64,000 bases of DNA, from positions 434,001 to 498,000 of the forward strand of contig NZ_JANLNY010000006.1 of the NCBI RefSeq assembly GCF_025465995.1. The letters run 5' to 3'. Origin of the DNA: Pseudomonas sp. 5P_3.1_Bac2. GTDB taxonomy: Bacteria; Pseudomonadota; Gammaproteobacteria; Pseudomonadales; Pseudomonadaceae. A program made the translations under genes and the position numbers. Below are positions 21,776-32,167 of this stretch, in pieces. The notes below the pieces were generated by a model. The model saw only the letters and a list, made by a program, of their open reading frames with translations. It ran no database searches and had not been told where the DNA came from. Each line of letters starts with the position of its first letter. Positions within the stretch are counted from its first letter, which is position 1.

Positions 21776-22525
21776 ATGGCTGGTCATTCCAAATGGGCCA
21801 ACATCAAACACCGTAAAGGGCGCCAAGACGCCAAGCGCGGCAAGATTTTTACCAAGCTGATTCGCGAGCTGACTGTCGCGGCCAAGCACGGCGGGCCAAT
21901 CCCGGCGGATAACCCACGGCTGCGCCTGGCGGTAGATAAGGCGTTGACCGCCAACATGTCCCGCGACGTGATTGATCGCGCCATTGCCCGTGGTGCTGGC
22001 AACAACGAAGCCGACAACATGATCGAGCTCAGCTACGAGGGCTATGCGCCCAGTGGTGTGGCGATCATCGTTGAGGCCATGACGGATAACCGCAATCGCA
22101 CGGCCGCCGAAGTGCGCCACGCCTTTACCAAATGCGGAGGCAACCTCGGCACCGACGGCTCGGTGGCTTATATGTTCGAGCGCAAAGGGCAGATCAGCTT
22201 TGCCGCAGGGGTGGATGAAGATGCCCTGATGGAGGCAGCACTGGATGCCGGCGCCGATGACGTGGAAATGGCCGAAGATGGCTCGGCCGTGGTCAGCACC
22301 AGCTTCAGTGAATTCCATGCGGTGCTCGAAGCGCTGAGCCAGGCTGGCTTCAAGAGCGAAGAGGCGGAGATCGCCATGGTGCCGTCGATTAGTGCACCGG
22401 TAAGCGATCTGGAGACTGCGCAGAAAGTCATCAAGCTGCTCGACATGCTGGAAGACTCGGATGACGTGCAGAACGTCTACCACAACGCCGAGATCCCGGA
22501 TGAGATCATGGAGCAGTTGGTTTAA
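21776..22525 (+). CDS. yebC: YebC/PmpR family protein
   Basis: The 249-residue protein begins [23 protein letters not shown], the invariant opening of the YebC family, and has the conserved [25 protein letters not shown] segment. In P. aeruginosa the orthologue PmpR was described as a repressor of pqsR/mvfR; more recent work assigns YebC-type proteins to relieving ribosome stalling. Both are family knowledge. It lies upstream of ruvC with its own terminator, so it is not firmly part of the ruv operon. Confidence 0.95.
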   Translation: MAGHSKWANIKHRKGRQDAKRGKIFTKLIRELTVAAKHGGPIPADNPRLRLAVDKALTANMSRDVIDRAIARGAGNNEADNMIELSYEGYAPSGVAIIVEAMTDNRNRTAAEVRHAFTKCGGNLGTDGSVAYMFERKGQISFAAGVDEDALMEAALDAGADDVEMAEDGSAVVSTSFSEFHAVLEALSQAGFKSEEAEIAMVPSISAPVSDLETAQKVIKLLDMLEDSDDVQNVYHNAEIPDEIMEQLV

Positions 22526-22544
22526 GCGTTAAGCCCGACAGCAG

Positions 22545-22588
22545 AGCCGGAACGCCTGGGCAGTTATGTTTGGGCTTCCGGCTTTTTG
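22545..22588 (+). terminator. Intrinsic terminator after yebC
   Basis: AGCCGGAA (22545-22552) pairs with TTCCGGCT (22576-22583), followed by a T run. The loop is long (23 bases), so it may be moderate in strength. Confidence 0.7.
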
Positions 22589-22611
22589 TTAACTGCGCGG
22601 CAATCGGGTGG

Positions 22612-22640
22612 GTGACGTGCGCGCGGCCTGCCCCTATACT
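22612..22640 (+). promoter_or_regulatory. Probable sigma-70 promoter of the ruvC operon
   Basis: GTGACG (22612-22617) and TATACT (22635-22640) are separated by 17 bases, a good match to a sigma-70 promoter; the start point would be near 22647, about 60 bases before ruvC. Confidence 0.55.
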
Positions 22641-22706
22641 CGCCAACTGGATAAATAGACAGTGCCCCTCGTGGGTGCGCTGGCTTGGCGAAGTGAGTAC
22701 TCAGGC

Positions 22707-23231
22707 ATGACCTTGATTCTGGGAATCGACCCCGGCTCGCGCATCACCGGGTATGGCGTGGTGCGCGATACCGGGCGTAAGTGTGAATACGTCGCTTCGG
22801 GCTGCATCCGTACCGGCTCTGGCAGCATGCCGGAGCGCTTGCAGGCGGTGTTTCGTGGTGTGGCTGAAGTCATCGCCACTTACGGGCCGGTGACCATGGG
22901 TATCGAGCAGGTGTTTATGGCGCGCAACCCGGACTCCGCGCTTAAGCTCGGCCAGGCTCGCGGCGCGGCGATTGTCGCGGGGGTTGAGGCCGGTTTAGAC
23001 GTGGCCGAATACACGGCCACCCAAGTCAAGCAGGCCATTGCCGGCACGGGTGGGGCAGATAAAGAGCAGGTACAAATGATGGTCATGCATTTGCTTAAGC
23101 TGGTGCAAAAGCCGCAGATCGACGCTTCGGATGCCTTGGCGATTGCTCTGTGCCATGCCCATCATCGGCAAAGCCTGATCCCGCACGGCTTGCTCGGGGC
23201 GAAGCGGCGTGGTGGCCGTTTGCGCCTGTAG
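22707..23231 (+). CDS. ruvC: Holliday junction endonuclease RuvC
   Basis: RuvC cuts Holliday junctions symmetrically, completing recombination and fork repair. The 174-residue protein starts [17 protein letters not shown], with the first catalytic Asp (residue 8). The second acidic residue is in [14 protein letters not shown] and the last pair in [14 protein letters not shown]. The frame is open 45 bases upstream, but those residues do not belong to the family. ruvA and ruvB follow on the same strand. Confidence 0.96.
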   Translation: MTLILGIDPGSRITGYGVVRDTGRKCEYVASGCIRTGSGSMPERLQAVFRGVAEVIATYGPVTMGIEQVFMARNPDSALKLGQARGAAIVAGVEAGLDVAEYTATQVKQAIAGTGGADKEQVQMMVMHLLKLVQKPQIDASDALAIALCHAHHRQSLIPHGLLGAKRRGGRLRL

Positions 23232-23277
23232 ATGATGCGGGATAACAAGACTGACGCTTTTCAAAAGGAATTAGCTG

Positions 23278-23880
23278 GTGATCGGACGTTTGCGCGGGAC
23301 CTTGGCAGAAAAACAGCCACCCCATGTGATAGTGGATGTAGGCGGCGTGGGCTACGAGTTGGAAGTGCCCATGACCACTCTCTATCGTTTGCCCAGTGTG
23401 GGTGAGCCACTGACCCTGCACACCCACTTGGTGGTGCGTGAAGATGCACAGTTGCTCTATGGCTTTGCGGAAAAACGCGAGCGCGAACTATTTCGCGAAC
23501 TGATTCGTCTCAACGGGGTTGGTCCTAAGCTGGCCCTGGCCTTGATGAGCGGCCTGGAGGTGGACGAGCTGGTACGCTGCGTGCAGGCGCAAGACACCTC
23601 GGTGTTGGTCAAGGTGCCAGGGGTGGGTAAAAAGACTGCCGAGCGCTTGCTGGTGGAGCTTAAAGATCGCTTCAAGGCTTGGGAAACCTCTCCGACTATG
23701 GCCGGTTTGGTGGTTGAACCGCGAGCTGGCACTGCCAATAGTGCGGAAAATGACGCCGTCAGCGCATTAATTTCGCTAGGCTATAAACCCCAAGAGGCCA
23801 GTCGCGCCGTCTCAGCAATTAAGGAAGACGGTTTGAGCAGTGAAGATATGATTCGTCGAGCCCTGAAGGGAATGATTTAG
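23278..23880 (+). CDS. ruvA: Holliday junction DNA helicase subunit RuvA
   Basis: RuvA binds the four-way junction as a tetramer and loads RuvB. The 200-residue protein starts with GTG ([31 protein letters not shown]), preceded by AAAAGGAA. The N-terminal OB-fold is followed by two helix-hairpin-helix motifs ([13 protein letters not shown] and [16 protein letters not shown]) and the mobile domain III ([19 protein letters not shown]), which contacts RuvB. The TAG stop overlaps the GTG start of ruvB by one base. Confidence 0.96.
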   Translation: MIGRLRGTLAEKQPPHVIVDVGGVGYELEVPMTTLYRLPSVGEPLTLHTHLVVREDAQLLYGFAEKRERELFRELIRLNGVGPKLALALMSGLEVDELVRCVQAQDTSVLVKVPGVGKKTAERLLVELKDRFKAWETSPTMAGLVVEPRAGTANSAENDAVSALISLGYKPQEASRAVSAIKEDGLSSEDMIRRALKGMI

Positions 23881-24932
23881 TGCTAGAAGCTGATCGTTTG
23901 ATTACCGCCACCAGTCGCGAGCGCGATGAGCAGGTGGATCGCGCTATTCGTCCGCTTAAACTGGCGGACTACATCGGTCAGCCGACGGTGCGTGAGCAGA
24001 TGGAGTTGTTTATCCAGGCGGCGCGCGGGCGCAATGAGGCGCTGGATCACACGCTGATCTTCGGCCCACCTGGTTTGGGCAAGACCACCCTGGCCAACAT
24101 CATTGCCCAGGAGATGAACGTCTCGATCAAAAGCACCTCCGGGCCGGTCCTGGAACGCCCCGGTGATTTGGCCGCGTTGCTGACCAACCTTGAGCCCGGC
24201 GATGTGTTGTTTATCGATGAAATCCATCGCTTGTCGCCCATCGTTGAAGAAGTGCTGTACCCGGCGATGGAAGACTTCCAGCTCGACATCATGATCGGTG
24301 AAGGCCCGGCCGCACGCTCGATCAAGCTGGATCTGCCGCCTTTTACCCTGGTTGGCGCCACCACTCGTGCTGGCATGCTGACTAACCCGTTGCGTGATCG
24401 CTTCGGGATTGTGCAGCGCTTGGAGTTCTACAGCATCGATGACCTGGCGACCATTGTGCTGCGCTCCGCCGGCATTCTGGGGTTGCCTATCGAGCCCTAT
24501 GGCGCCTTGGAAATTGCCCGCCGCGCCCGCGGTACACCGCGTATCGCTAACCGTCTGCTGCGCCGCGTGCGCGACTTTGCCGAGGTGCGCGGGCAGGGTG
24601 ACATTACCCGCGACATTGCCGACAAGGCGCTTAACCTGCTGGATGTGGATGAGCGTGGTTTTGATCATCAGGACCGTCGTCTGCTGCTGACCATGATTGA
24701 GAAGTTTGATGGTGGCCCGGTGGGTATCGATAACCTGGCGGCGGCGATTAGCGAGGAGCGACACACTATTGAGGATGTGTTGGAGCCCTATTTGATCCAA
24801 CAAGGCTATATCATGCGCACACCGCGCGGGCGCGTGGTGACGCGGCATGCCTATCTGCACTTCGGTTTGAACGCGCCCAAGCGCATGGGTGAAGCAAGCA
24901 CAGGGGATTTGTTTGCTCAGGATGATGACTAA
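23880..24932 (+). CDS. ruvB: Holliday junction DNA helicase subunit RuvB
   Basis: RuvB is the AAA+ motor that drives branch migration. The 350-residue protein has Walker A GPPGLGKT (residues 62-69), Walker B LFIDEIHR (about residue 113), sensor 1 [11 protein letters not shown] and the Arg finger region NPLRDRFG. The C-terminal winged helix ends with [18 protein letters not shown]. It begins at a GTG that shares its first base with the ruvA stop, so the two are translationally coupled. Confidence 0.97.
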   Translation: MLEADRLITATSRERDEQVDRAIRPLKLADYIGQPTVREQMELFIQAARGRNEALDHTLIFGPPGLGKTTLANIIAQEMNVSIKSTSGPVLERPGDLAALLTNLEPGDVLFIDEIHRLSPIVEEVLYPAMEDFQLDIMIGEGPAARSIKLDLPPFTLVGATTRAGMLTNPLRDRFGIVQRLEFYSIDDLATIVLRSAGILGLPIEPYGALEIARRARGTPRIANRLLRRVRDFAEVRGQGDITRDIADKALNLLDVDERGFDHQDRRLLLTMIEKFDGGPVGIDNLAAAISEERHTIEDVLEPYLIQQGYIMRTPRGRVVTRHAYLHFGLNAPKRMGEASTGDLFAQDDD

Positions 24933-24984
24933 GAAAAAATACTTGGCCAATGAGATTGGCAAGATCAGAGGCTGGCACTAGAGT

Positions 24985-25452
24985 ATGCGCGCGCAAAACG
25001 AAGTTAAGCCGTTCACCCATCGTTGCCGGGTTTATTTCGAAGACACCGATGCGGGCGGTATCGTCTATTACGTCAACTACCTCAAATTTATGGAACGGGC
25101 CCGTACTGAGAGCCTGCGTGAGCTGGGCTATTTCCAGTCGACGTTGGCGGCAGAGGGTCTGTTGTTCGTTGTGCACACGGCCCAGGCGCGCTATCACGCG
25201 CCGGCTAAGCTCGACGATGAGTTACTGGTAAGTGCGCAAGTGGTCGAATTAAATCGCGCCAGCTTGAGCTTTAAGCAGCAAGTGCGGTTGGCAACGGACG
25301 GAACGCTGCTCTGCGAAGGGCAGTTTATGGTGGCCTGTGTGCGCGCCGACAATTTGAAACCGCGGGCGATACCCCCGGCAATGCGTACGGCTTTTGCCGA
25401 GCAGAGCGGGTTGGGTGGAGCTGTCGCGGGTCTATCTACAGCAGGAGAGTAA
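24985..25452 (+). CDS. ybgC: Acyl-CoA thioesterase YbgC, Tol-Pal operon
   Basis: The 155-residue hotdog-fold protein has the YbgC signature [25 protein letters not shown], with the catalytic Asp in DTDAGG. In E. coli, YbgC hydrolyses short-chain acyl-CoA or acyl-ACP and associates with phospholipid synthesis enzymes. It is the first gene of the tol operon, separated by only 2 bases from tolQ, and lies 52 bases after ruvB, so read-through from ruv is possible. Confidence 0.93.
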   Translation: MRAQNEVKPFTHRCRVYFEDTDAGGIVYYVNYLKFMERARTESLRELGYFQSTLAAEGLLFVVHTAQARYHAPAKLDDELLVSAQVVELNRASLSFKQQVRLATDGTLLCEGQFMVACVRADNLKPRAIPPAMRTAFAEQSGLGGAVAGLSTAGE

Positions 25453-25454
25453 GT

Positions 25455-26150
25455 GTGGAAGCCAACGCCGTTGACCACATGTCGATGTGGAGTCTGATCA
25501 GCAACGCCAGTTTGGTGGTGCAACTGGTAATGCTGACACTGGTGGCCGCGTCGGTCACTTCGTGGATCATGATTTTCCAGCGTACATCGCTGCTGCGCGC
25601 GGCCAAGCGCGCACTGGATAGCTTTGAGGAACGTTTCTGGTCGGGTATCGACCTGTCCAAACTGTATCGTCAGGCCGGCAGCAACCCGGACCCAGATTCG
25701 GGCTTGGAACAAATCTTCCGTGCGGGCTTTAAAGAGTTTTCCCGTCTGCGTCAGCAGCCTGGTGTTGATCCGGCGGCGGTGATGGACGCGGTGGCCCGTG
25801 GCATGCGGGTGGCGATTTCCCGTGAAGAAGAGAAGCTCGAGCAGAGCCTGCCATTCTTGGCCACTGTCGGCTCGACCAGCCCTTACATCGGCCTGTTCGG
25901 CACCGTGTGGGGCATCATGAACTCCTTCCGTGGACTGGCTCAGGTGCAACAAGCCACCTTGGCCACTGTAGCGCCAGGTATTGCTGAGGCACTGATTGCC
26001 ACTGCGATTGGTCTGTTCGCAGCAATCCCTGCGGTGATCGCGTACAACCGTTTCTCCGCCCGTGGCGAGATGCTGATTGCGCGTTACTACACCTTCGCCG
26101 ATGAGTTCCATGCGATCCTGCACCGCAAAGTGCACACCAGCGACGACTAA
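25455..26150 (+). CDS. tolQ: Tol-Pal system inner-membrane protein TolQ
   Basis: TolQ forms, with TolR, the proton-driven motor that energises TolA. The 231-residue protein has three membrane segments: about residues 18-40, 137-160 and 172-195. The conserved pore-lining region GTVWGIMNSFRGL and the third segment APGIAEALIATAIGLFAAIPAVIAYN are present. Translation starts with GTG at 25455, two bases after the ybgC stop. MotA/ExbB homology is clear, but the operon context identifies TolQ. Confidence 0.96.
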   Translation: MEANAVDHMSMWSLISNASLVVQLVMLTLVAASVTSWIMIFQRTSLLRAAKRALDSFEERFWSGIDLSKLYRQAGSNPDPDSGLEQIFRAGFKEFSRLRQQPGVDPAAVMDAVARGMRVAISREEEKLEQSLPFLATVGSTSPYIGLFGTVWGIMNSFRGLAQVQQATLATVAPGIAEALIATAIGLFAAIPAVIAYNRFSARGEMLIARYYTFADEFHAILHRKVHTSDD

Positions 26151-26180
26151 GCCCTAGGCTTTTCACTATAGGTTTAAGCC

Positions 26181-26633
26181 ATGGCCAGAATTCGCAACAG
26201 ACGCAAACCCGTCGCCGAGATGAACGTGGTGCCGTACATCGACGTGATGTTGGTGCTGCTGGTGATCTTTATGGTGACCGCCCCGATGCTCAATCAGGGG
26301 GTTAAAGTTGATCTGCCGCAAGTCAGCAGTGAGGCCTTGCCGCAGGACAACAACTCGCAGGTGTTGACCATCTCGATCAAGGCCGACAAAACCTACTACT
26401 GGAATATGGGTACTGAGGTTGATGTCGATACGGTGCAGGATAAAGCCCTGACCCTGGAACAGATGACTCAGGCCGTGAAGGCCATCATCAGCCAGAGCCG
26501 CGCCACGGGTAAGCAGGTGCAGGTCTTTGTACGGGCTGACAAGCGCGTTGATTACGGCAGTGTGATGGCCGCCATGGGTGGCCTGCAAGAAGCTGCGGTG
26601 GGCAACGTCGGGCTGATTACTGAGGCTCCCTGA
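26181..26633 (+). CDS. tolR: Tol-Pal system protein TolR
   Basis: The 150-residue protein has one membrane segment (about residues 18-38). It contains the proton-carrying Asp in VVPYIDVMLVLLVIFMVTAP, followed by a periplasmic domain ending in GGLQEAAVGNVGLITEAP. It works with TolQ as the motor of outer-membrane constriction at division. The stop codon overlaps the tolA start (TGATG). Confidence 0.96.
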   Translation: MARIRNRRKPVAEMNVVPYIDVMLVLLVIFMVTAPMLNQGVKVDLPQVSSEALPQDNNSQVLTISIKADKTYYWNMGTEVDVDTVQDKALTLEQMTQAVKAIISQSRATGKQVQVFVRADKRVDYGSVMAAMGGLQEAAVGNVGLITEAP

Positions 26634-27637
26634 TGCACTACCAGCGCGAGCGCTCACCTTCCGAAAGCCTGTTCTGGCCCATCCTTTGGGCAGTCGGCTT
26701 GCACCTGTTTATCTTCACCATGCTGTTTGTCAGCTTTGCCTTCACGCCTGAGTTGCCGCCGGCCAAGCCGGTGGTGCAGGCGACTCTGTATAAATTGCAG
26801 TCGCAGAGTCAGGCCACCACGCAAACCAATCAAAAAATCGCCGGCGAAGCCAAGAAGACTTCTGCACCTGTTTATGAAAGCGAGCAGTTAGAACAGAAGA
26901 AGGCAGAGCAGGCCAAAGAGGCTGCTAAAGCCGCGGAACAAAAGAAAGCCGCTGAGGCTCAGAAAGTAGAAGCTGCAAAGGCCGCAGATGCGGCGAAGAA
27001 AGCTGAAGCGGCTAAGGCCGAAACGGCGAAGAAAGAAGCCGAGCAGAAAGCAGTTGAGCAGAAAAAACTGGCGGATGTAGCTAAGAAAAAAGCGGCTGAG
27101 GAAGAGGCCGCGAAGAAAAAAGCCGCAGAAGACGCGAAGAAAAAAGCGGCTGAGGATGCCAAGAAAAAAGCCGCTGCCGACGCTGCGAAGAAAAAGGCTG
27201 CGGACGATGCCAAGAAGAAGGCGGCAAGCGAGGCATCGCAACGTAAAGCTGTAGAAGATAAAAAAGCGGCTGCTTTGGCTGAATTGCTTTCTGAGGATGT
27301 CGGGCGTCAACAGGCCCTGGCGGATACCGTAGGTGATGAGGTCGCAGGCAGTTTGGATGATTTGATTGTGAAGCTGGTGAGTGAACAGTGGCGGCGTCCA
27401 CCCTCTGCGCGTAACGGGATGAGTGTCGAAGTGCTGATTGAGATGTTGCCCGACGGCACCATCACCAATGCCAGCGTGACACGCTCCAGCGGTGATTCAC
27501 CTTTTGATAATTCGGCCGTGCAAGCAGTGCGCAACGTAGGCCGTATCGCTGAAATGCAACAGCTTGACCGCGCCACATTTGATCGACTTTACCGGCAGCG
27601 TAAAGCTGTCTTTAAACCGGAGGACTTAGGTCTGTGA
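26633..27637 (+). CDS. tolA: Cell envelope protein TolA
   Basis: TolA spans the periplasm and transmits the TolQR motor movement to TolB and Pal. The 334-residue protein has an N-terminal membrane segment (about residues 15-39, [19 protein letters not shown]). A long Ala/Lys/Glu helical domain follows (about 55-215) with short repeats of the type KKKAAEDA, and then the C-terminal globular domain III from about residue 235 ([23 protein letters not shown]). It is also the receptor route for group A colicin- or pyocin-like toxins and filamentous phage. The internal repeats may vary in number between strains. Confidence 0.95.
   Translation: MHYQRERSPSESLFWPILWAVGLHLFIFTMLFVSFAFTPELPPAKPVVQATLYKLQSQSQATTQTNQKIAGEAKKTSAPVYESEQLEQKKAEQAKEAAKAAEQKKAAEAQKVEAAKAADAAKKAEAAKAETAKKEAEQKAVEQKKLADVAKKKAAEEEAAKKKAAEDAKKKAAEDAKKKAAADAAKKKAADDAKKKAASEASQRKAVEDKKAAALAELLSEDVGRQQALADTVGDEVAGSLDDLIVKLVSEQWRRPPSARNGMSVEVLIEMLPDGTITNASVTRSSGDSPFDNSAVQAVRNVGRIAEMQQLDRATFDRLYRQRKAVFKPEDLGL
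27043..27240. repeat. Degenerate repeats encoding the TolA helical domain
   Basis: Units of about 21-24 bases encode variations on KKKAAEDA (for example [34 protein letters not shown]). They are in frame and imperfect, so length variation would lengthen or shorten the periplasmic helix without a frameshift. Confidence 0.8.
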
Positions 27638-28932
27638 ATATCCTAATGCGAGTTGTTCTGCTCGGTCTGACCCTCATGGTCGGTGCCGTGCAGGCTGCTG
27701 ATCCATTGGTCATTAGTAGTGGTACTGACCGTGCAACGCCCATCGCAGTCGTGCCGTTTGGCTGGCAGGGCGGCAGCGTGTTACCTGAGGATATGTCTAC
27801 CATCATTGGTAATGACCTGCGCAACTCGGGCGTGTTTGAACCTATCCCGCGGCAGAACATGATCAGCTTGCCAGCCCAGGCCAGCGAAGTGATCTATCGC
27901 GACTGGCAAGCCCTCGGCGCGCAATACGTGCTGATCGGCAACATCGTGCCCAACGGTGGTCGTCTGCAGGTGCAATTTGGCCTGTTCAACGTCACCACGC
28001 AGCAACAGGTTCTGACCGGCAGTGTTGCCGGTGGCACTGACCAATTGCGCGACATGGCGCACCACATTGCTGACCAGTCCTTTGAAAAACTGACTGGGGT
28101 TAAAGGCGCGTTCTCCACTCGCATGCTCTACGTGACGGCCGAGCGTTTCGCCGTAAACAACACTCGCTATACCCTGCAGCGCAGTGACTATGACGGTGCC
28201 CGTGCAGTGACTCTGTTGCAGTCGCGCGAACCAATCCTGTCGCCTTCGTTTGCCCCCGATGGCCGTCGTATTGCCTATGTGTCGTTCGAGCAGAAGCGTC
28301 CGCGCATCTTCGTGCAGCACATTGATACCGGTCGCCGTGAGCAGATCACCAACTATGAAGGCCTCAACGGCGCACCAGCTTGGTCGCCTGATGGCAATCG
28401 CTTGGCGTTCGTTCTGTCGCGCGATGGCAACCCGGAAATCTATGTGATGGACATGGGGTCGCGCCAGGTTAAGCGCGTGACCAATTCTCCGTCGATTGAT
28501 ACCGAACCTTTCTGGGGCAAAGACGGCCAGACGCTGTACTTCACTTCTGACCGTTCCGGTAAGCCGCAGATTTATAAAACCAACATCAATGGTGGTTCGG
28601 CTGAGCGTGTGACCTTCGTGGGGAACTACAACGCCAACCCGAAACTGTCGGCGGATGAGAAGACCTTGGTAATGATCCATCGCCAAGAAGGCTACACCGT
28701 GTTCAAGGTAGCGGCGCAAGACCTGCAGCGCGGCAATTTGCGTATTCTTTCTGATACCAGTCTAGATGAGTCGCCTACTGTTGCGCCCAACGGCACCATG
28801 GTAATCTACGCCACCCGCCAGCAGGGTAGGGGAGTCTTGGTATTGGCGTCCACTAACGGACGCATCAGGGTTCCTCTTCCAACCGCTCAAGGTGAAGTTC
28901 GAGAGCCATCTTGGTCCCCTTACCTGAACTGA
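27634..28932 (+). CDS. tolB: Tol-Pal system periplasmic protein TolB
   Basis: The 432-residue protein has a signal peptide ending VGAVQA before ADPLVISSG. The N-terminal domain (about residues 22-165) interacts with TolA. The C-terminal six-bladed beta-propeller, with repeated [15 protein letters not shown] / [16 protein letters not shown] blades, binds Pal. The GTG at 27634, eight bases after GGAGGA and overlapping the tolA stop, is the likely start; an ATG at 27646 is an alternative that still leaves a complete signal peptide. Confidence 0.95.
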   Translation: MNILMRVVLLGLTLMVGAVQAADPLVISSGTDRATPIAVVPFGWQGGSVLPEDMSTIIGNDLRNSGVFEPIPRQNMISLPAQASEVIYRDWQALGAQYVLIGNIVPNGGRLQVQFGLFNVTTQQQVLTGSVAGGTDQLRDMAHHIADQSFEKLTGVKGAFSTRMLYVTAERFAVNNTRYTLQRSDYDGARAVTLLQSREPILSPSFAPDGRRIAYVSFEQKRPRIFVQHIDTGRREQITNYEGLNGAPAWSPDGNRLAFVLSRDGNPEIYVMDMGSRQVKRVTNSPSIDTEPFWGKDGQTLYFTSDRSGKPQIYKTNINGGSAERVTFVGNYNANPKLSADEKTLVMIHRQEGYTVFKVAAQDLQRGNLRILSDTSLDESPTVAPNGTMVIYATRQQGRGVLVLASTNGRIRVPLPTAQGEVREPSWSPYLN

Positions 28933-28998
28933 TGCGGTGCTGTATTTCTCTGTAAACGGAATACTGCTTAACACACTGGGGTTCATTAGGAGTTACAC

Positions 28999-29496
28999 AT
29001 GGAAATGCTGAAATTTGGTAAGTTTGCTGCCCTGAGCTTGGCTCTGGCTGTAGCGGTTGGTTGCTCCTCCAAAGGCGGCGACGCTGCTGGCGAAGGCAAT
29101 GTTGATCCAAACGCTGGTTACGGCGCTAACACTGGCGCTGTTGATGGCAGCCTGAGCGAAGAAGCTGCTCTGCGCGCTATCACCACCTTCTACTTCGAGT
29201 ACGACAGCTCCGACCTGAAACCAGAAGCCATGCGCGCTCTGGATGTTCACGCGAAAGATCTGCAAGCCAATGGCGCTCGCGTAGTTCTGGAAGGCCACGC
29301 TGACGAGCGCGGTACTCGTGAATACAACATGGCTCTGGGCGAGCGTCGTGCCAAAGCTGTGCAGCGTTACCTGGTACTGCAAGGCGTTTCCCCAGCTCAA
29401 CTGGAGCTGGTTTCCTATGGTGAAGAGCGCGCAATCGCTACTGGCCATGACGAGTCCTCCTGGGCTCAAAACCGTCGCGTCGAACTGCGTAAGTAA
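28999..29496 (+). CDS. pal: Peptidoglycan-associated lipoprotein Pal
   Basis: The 165-residue protein has a lipoprotein signal (lipobox AVGC, Cys22), a short linker and an OmpA-like peptidoglycan-binding domain ([35 protein letters not shown]). It is anchored in the outer membrane and binds meso-diaminopimelate of peptidoglycan. TAGGAG lies upstream and codon use looks optimised, as expected for an abundant outer-membrane protein. It follows tolB by 66 bases and precedes cpoB by 6. Confidence 0.97.
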   Translation: MEMLKFGKFAALSLALAVAVGCSSKGGDAAGEGNVDPNAGYGANTGAVDGSLSEEAALRAITTFYFEYDSSDLKPEAMRALDVHAKDLQANGARVVLEGHADERGTREYNMALGERRAKAVQRYLVLQGVSPAQLELVSYGEERAIATGHDESSWAQNRRVELRK

Positions 29497-29502
29497 TTCG
29501 GT

Positions 29503-30324
29503 ATGCGTACGTGCCGTCGTGCTTTAACCGTTTTGGCGCTCAGCCTGCCGCTCGCGGCATTGGCTGAGGTTCCTGTAGTGGATAGTAATGCCGGTTACGG
29601 CAGCAGTTATCCGCCTGCAGGTTATGGTACGGCTGGCACCTCCGCCGCAGCTGGGGCTTCGGCCCCGGCTACGGCGCAGGGCATGCTGTTCAACCAACTG
29701 CAGCAAATGCAGGATGAGATCGCGCAATTGCGCGGCACGCTGGAAGAACAACAGAACGAAATTCAGCGCTTGAAAAAAGAGGGCCTGGAGCGTTATCAGG
29801 ACCTTGATAAGCGTTTGAGTGGTGGTGCAGCAACGCCTGTAACTAACCAAAATTCCTCTGCCACTGGTGCGATTGACGCCGGGGCTACACCTGCAGCGCC
29901 CGCTGCGCAGCAGGGCCAAGCAGCGGCCGGCAATGAGTCGGCTGATCCTGCTAAAGAAAAGCTTTATTACGATGCCGCCTTTGACCTGATTAAGGCCAAG
30001 GACTTCGATAAAGCGGCGCAAGCTTTTAACGGCTTCTTGCGCAAATACCCGAACAGTCAATACGCGGGCAATGCCCAGTACTGGCTGGGCGAGGTGAATC
30101 TAACTAAAGGTGATCTGCAAAGCGCTGGTCAGGCCTTTGCCCGTGTCAGCCAGGCTTATCCGAACCACGCTAAGGTGCCGGATTCTCTGTTCAAGCTGGC
30201 TGATGTAGAGCAGCGTTTAGGCCATAGCGATAAAGCCAAAGGCATCTTGCAGCAAGTGATTGCTCAATATCCCGGCAGCTCGGCTGCCCAGTTAGCTCAG
30301 CGCGATCTGCAGCGTTTGCCTTAA
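29503..30324 (+). CDS. cpoB: Cell division coordinator CpoB (YbgF)
   Basis: CpoB coordinates peptidoglycan synthesis by PBP1B with Tol-Pal constriction. The 273-residue protein has a signal peptide (ending LAALAE), an N-terminal trimerising coiled coil (about residues 62-108, FNQLQQMQDEIAQLRGTLEEQQNEIQRLKKEG) and a low-complexity Ala/Gln/Thr linker. The C-terminal TPR domain (about 150-270) has repeats such as YYDAAFDLIKAKDFDKAAQAF. It is the last gene of the tol operon and is followed by a strong terminator. Confidence 0.93.
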   Translation: MRTCRRALTVLALSLPLAALAEVPVVDSNAGYGSSYPPAGYGTAGTSAAAGASAPATAQGMLFNQLQQMQDEIAQLRGTLEEQQNEIQRLKKEGLERYQDLDKRLSGGAATPVTNQNSSATGAIDAGATPAAPAAQQGQAAAGNESADPAKEKLYYDAAFDLIKAKDFDKAAQAFNGFLRKYPNSQYAGNAQYWLGEVNLTKGDLQSAGQAFARVSQAYPNHAKVPDSLFKLADVEQRLGHSDKAKGILQQVIAQYPGSSAAQLAQRDLQRLP

Positions 30325-30343
30325 AACTGTGCTGCTGATCAAC

Positions 30344-30370
30344 AAACCCGCGCTTTGCGCGGGTTTTTTC
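30344..30370 (+). terminator. Intrinsic terminator of the tol-pal operon
   Basis: AAACCCGCGC (30344-30353) and GCGCGGGTTT (30357-30366) form a perfect 10-bp stem with a 3-base loop, followed by a T run. Confidence 0.92.
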
Positions 30371-30440
30371 GTTAGAATCCACGCCCCTTTTAACGCAACG
30401 GAGGCGGACAGCCTGTTTAGCTGTTACGCCCGTGGCTGAT

Positions 30441-31088
30441 ATGCAAGATACCCTGCGCATTACCGAGATTTTTTACTCGCTGCAGGGCGAGACGCGCACC
30501 GCCGGTTTACCGACTGTGTTCGTTCGCCTGACCGGCTGCCCATTACGCTGCCAGTACTGCGATACCGCCTACGCCTTTAATGGTGGCGAGATCATGACGC
30601 TGGAGGCCATCCTCGCCCAAGTTGCCAGCTACCGGCCGCGCTATATCTGCGTGACTGGCGGTGAGCCGTTGGCGCAACCTAATTGCATCCCCTTGCTCAA
30701 GGCGCTGTGCGACGCAGGCTACGAGGTGTCGCTGGAAACCAGCGGGGCCATGGACGTAGCCGCGGTTGATCCGCGGGTGAGCAAGGTGATGGACTTGAAG
30801 ACGCCGGGCTCAGCGGAAGTAGGGCGCAACCGCTACGAAAATATTCCGTTGTTAACGCCGAACGATCAGGTCAAGTTCGTCATTTGCAGTCGTGAAGACT
30901 ATGACTGGGCGGTGAGCAAGCTGATTCAGTATCAGCTCGACCAGCGCGTCGATGAGGTGCTGTTGTCGCCGAGTCATCATCAGGTCAGTGCGCGCGAGTT
31001 GGCCGAGTGGATCATCGCCGACAACTTGCCTGTACGCCTGCAGTTGCAACTGCACAAAATCCTCTGGAACGACGAGCCGGGACATTGA
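30441..31088 (+). CDS. queE: 7-carboxy-7-deazaguanine synthase QueE
   Basis: QueE is a radical SAM enzyme that converts CPH4 to 7-carboxy-7-deazaguanine on the way to queuosine. The 215-residue protein has the 4Fe-4S-binding CX3CX2C motif at Cys33, Cys37 and Cys40 ([15 protein letters not shown]) and the SAM-contacting GGEPL segment. The ATG at 30441 gives [17 protein letters not shown], the common start; a GTG nine bases earlier is possible. No preQ1 riboswitch was seen upstream. queC starts one base after the stop. Confidence 0.93.
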   Translation: MQDTLRITEIFYSLQGETRTAGLPTVFVRLTGCPLRCQYCDTAYAFNGGEIMTLEAILAQVASYRPRYICVTGGEPLAQPNCIPLLKALCDAGYEVSLETSGAMDVAAVDPRVSKVMDLKTPGSAEVGRNRYENIPLLTPNDQVKFVICSREDYDWAVSKLIQYQLDQRVDEVLLSPSHHQVSARELAEWIIADNLPVRLQLQLHKILWNDEPGH

Positions 31089-31089
31089 T

Positions 31090-31764
31090 ATGAGCAGCAA
31101 AAAAGCAGTCATCCTGTTATCGGGCGGCCTTGATTCGGCCACCGTCGTCGCCATGGCTAAAGACCAAGGCTACGCCTGCTACAGCATGAGTTTTGACTAC
31201 GGCCAGCGCCATCGCGCCGAACTGCAAGCGGCGGAGCGGGTAGCCAAGCAGTTGGGGGTGGTTGAGCACAAGGTGATTGGCCTGAACCTCAATGGCATGG
31301 GTGGCTCAGCCTTAACCGACAGCTCCATCGATGTGCCGGAAAGCCCCACTGAGGGTATTCCGGTGACCTATGTGCCGGCGCGCAATACCGTGTTCTTGTC
31401 GCTCGCTCTGGGTTGGGCTGAAGTACTCGGGGCGCAGGACATTTTTATCGGGGTTAATGCCGTGGATTACTCCGGTTACCCGGATTGCCGTCCTGAGTTT
31501 GTAGAAGCGTTCGAGCGCATGGCCAACTTGGCGACTAAGGCAGGGGTTGAAGGTCAGGGATTCCGTATCCAGGCGCCGCTGCAGAATATGAGTAAGGCGC
31601 AGATTGTTCAGGCCGGCGTGCGTCTGGGTGTCGACTACGGGCTCACCGTGTCGTGCTATCAGGCGGATGAGCAGGGACGTGCCTGCGGTAAGTGTGACAG
31701 CTGCCGTCTGCGTGCGGCGGGCTTTGCTCAAGCTGAGGTGGCGGACCCAACGCGATATTTCTAA
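31090..31764 (+). CDS. queC: 7-cyano-7-deazaguanine synthase QueC
   Basis: QueC uses ATP and ammonia to convert 7-carboxy-7-deazaguanine to preQ0. The 224-residue protein has the PP-loop motif [11 protein letters not shown] near the N-terminus and the C-terminal zinc-binding cysteines in [18 protein letters not shown]. It lies immediately after queE in a two-gene operon. This end of the core block abuts the tRNA-Lys gene, as in P. aeruginosa. Confidence 0.95.
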   Translation: MSSKKAVILLSGGLDSATVVAMAKDQGYACYSMSFDYGQRHRAELQAAERVAKQLGVVEHKVIGLNLNGMGGSALTDSSIDVPESPTEGIPVTYVPARNTVFLSLALGWAEVLGAQDIFIGVNAVDYSGYPDCRPEFVEAFERMANLATKAGVEGQGFRIQAPLQNMSKAQIVQAGVRLGVDYGLTVSCYQADEQGRACGKCDSCRLRAAGFAQAEVADPTRYF

Positions 31765-31783
31765 AAAAATATTTCGTTAAGTG

Positions 31784-31811
31784 TTGAATTCCTCAATAAA
31801 ATCAGTATTAT
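31784..31811 (+). promoter_or_regulatory. Sigma-70 promoter of tRNA-Lys
   Basis: TTGAAT (31784-31789) and TATTAT (31806-31811) are 16 bases apart. A GC-rich discriminator (GCCTCGCG) follows, typical of stable-RNA promoters under stringent control; the tRNA starts 12 bases after the -10 element. Confidence 0.7.
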
Positions 31812-31823
31812 ACGCCTCGCGTT

Positions 31824-31899
31824 GGGTCGTTAGCTCAGTTGGTAGAGCAGTTGGCTTTTAACCAATTGGTCGTAGGTTCGAATCCTACACGACCCACCA
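31824..31899 (+). tRNA. tRNA-Lys (anticodon TTT)
   Basis: The 76-base gene folds into a standard cloverleaf: acceptor GGGTCGT/ACGACCC, D arm TAGCTCAGTTGGTAGAGC, anticodon stem TTGGC with loop CTTTTAA (anticodon TTT), T arm with GTTCGAATC, and an encoded CCA end. It is a known integration hot spot in Pseudomonas, but no element adjoins it here. Confidence 0.97.
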
Positions 31900-32033
31900 T
31901 TATTTAAGGTGGATGAGTGTGATGCTGGGGTAGCTGAGAAATCGGTTTATCTAACCCGTCACTTATCCCAGCAGCAGGTGTTGATTAACTTGCTGCATGA
32001 TGTCAATGTGCATCGGTTTTCCGCTGCATATAC

Positions 32034-32110
32034 CGGGGTATAGCGCAGTCCGGTAGCGCGCCTGCTTTGGGAGCAGGATGTCGGGAGTTCGAATCCCCCT
32101 ACCCCGACCA
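32034..32110 (+). tRNA. tRNA-Pro (anticodon TGG)
   Basis: The 77-base gene folds into a cloverleaf with acceptor CGGGGTA/TACCCCG, anticodon stem CCTGC with loop TTTGGGA (anticodon TGG), T loop TTCGAAT and an encoded CCA. It marks the left border of the NRPS region. Confidence 0.97.
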
Positions 32111-32167
32111 TACAGCAACAAGCGGAGCCTGCTCAGGCTCTGTGTTTACACAGCAAGCGCATCGCTA

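Noticed and set aside
30371..30440. preQ1 riboswitch upstream of queE
   Set aside because: The leader is only about 70 bases and shows neither the preQ1-I hairpin with the A-rich tail nor the class II pattern.
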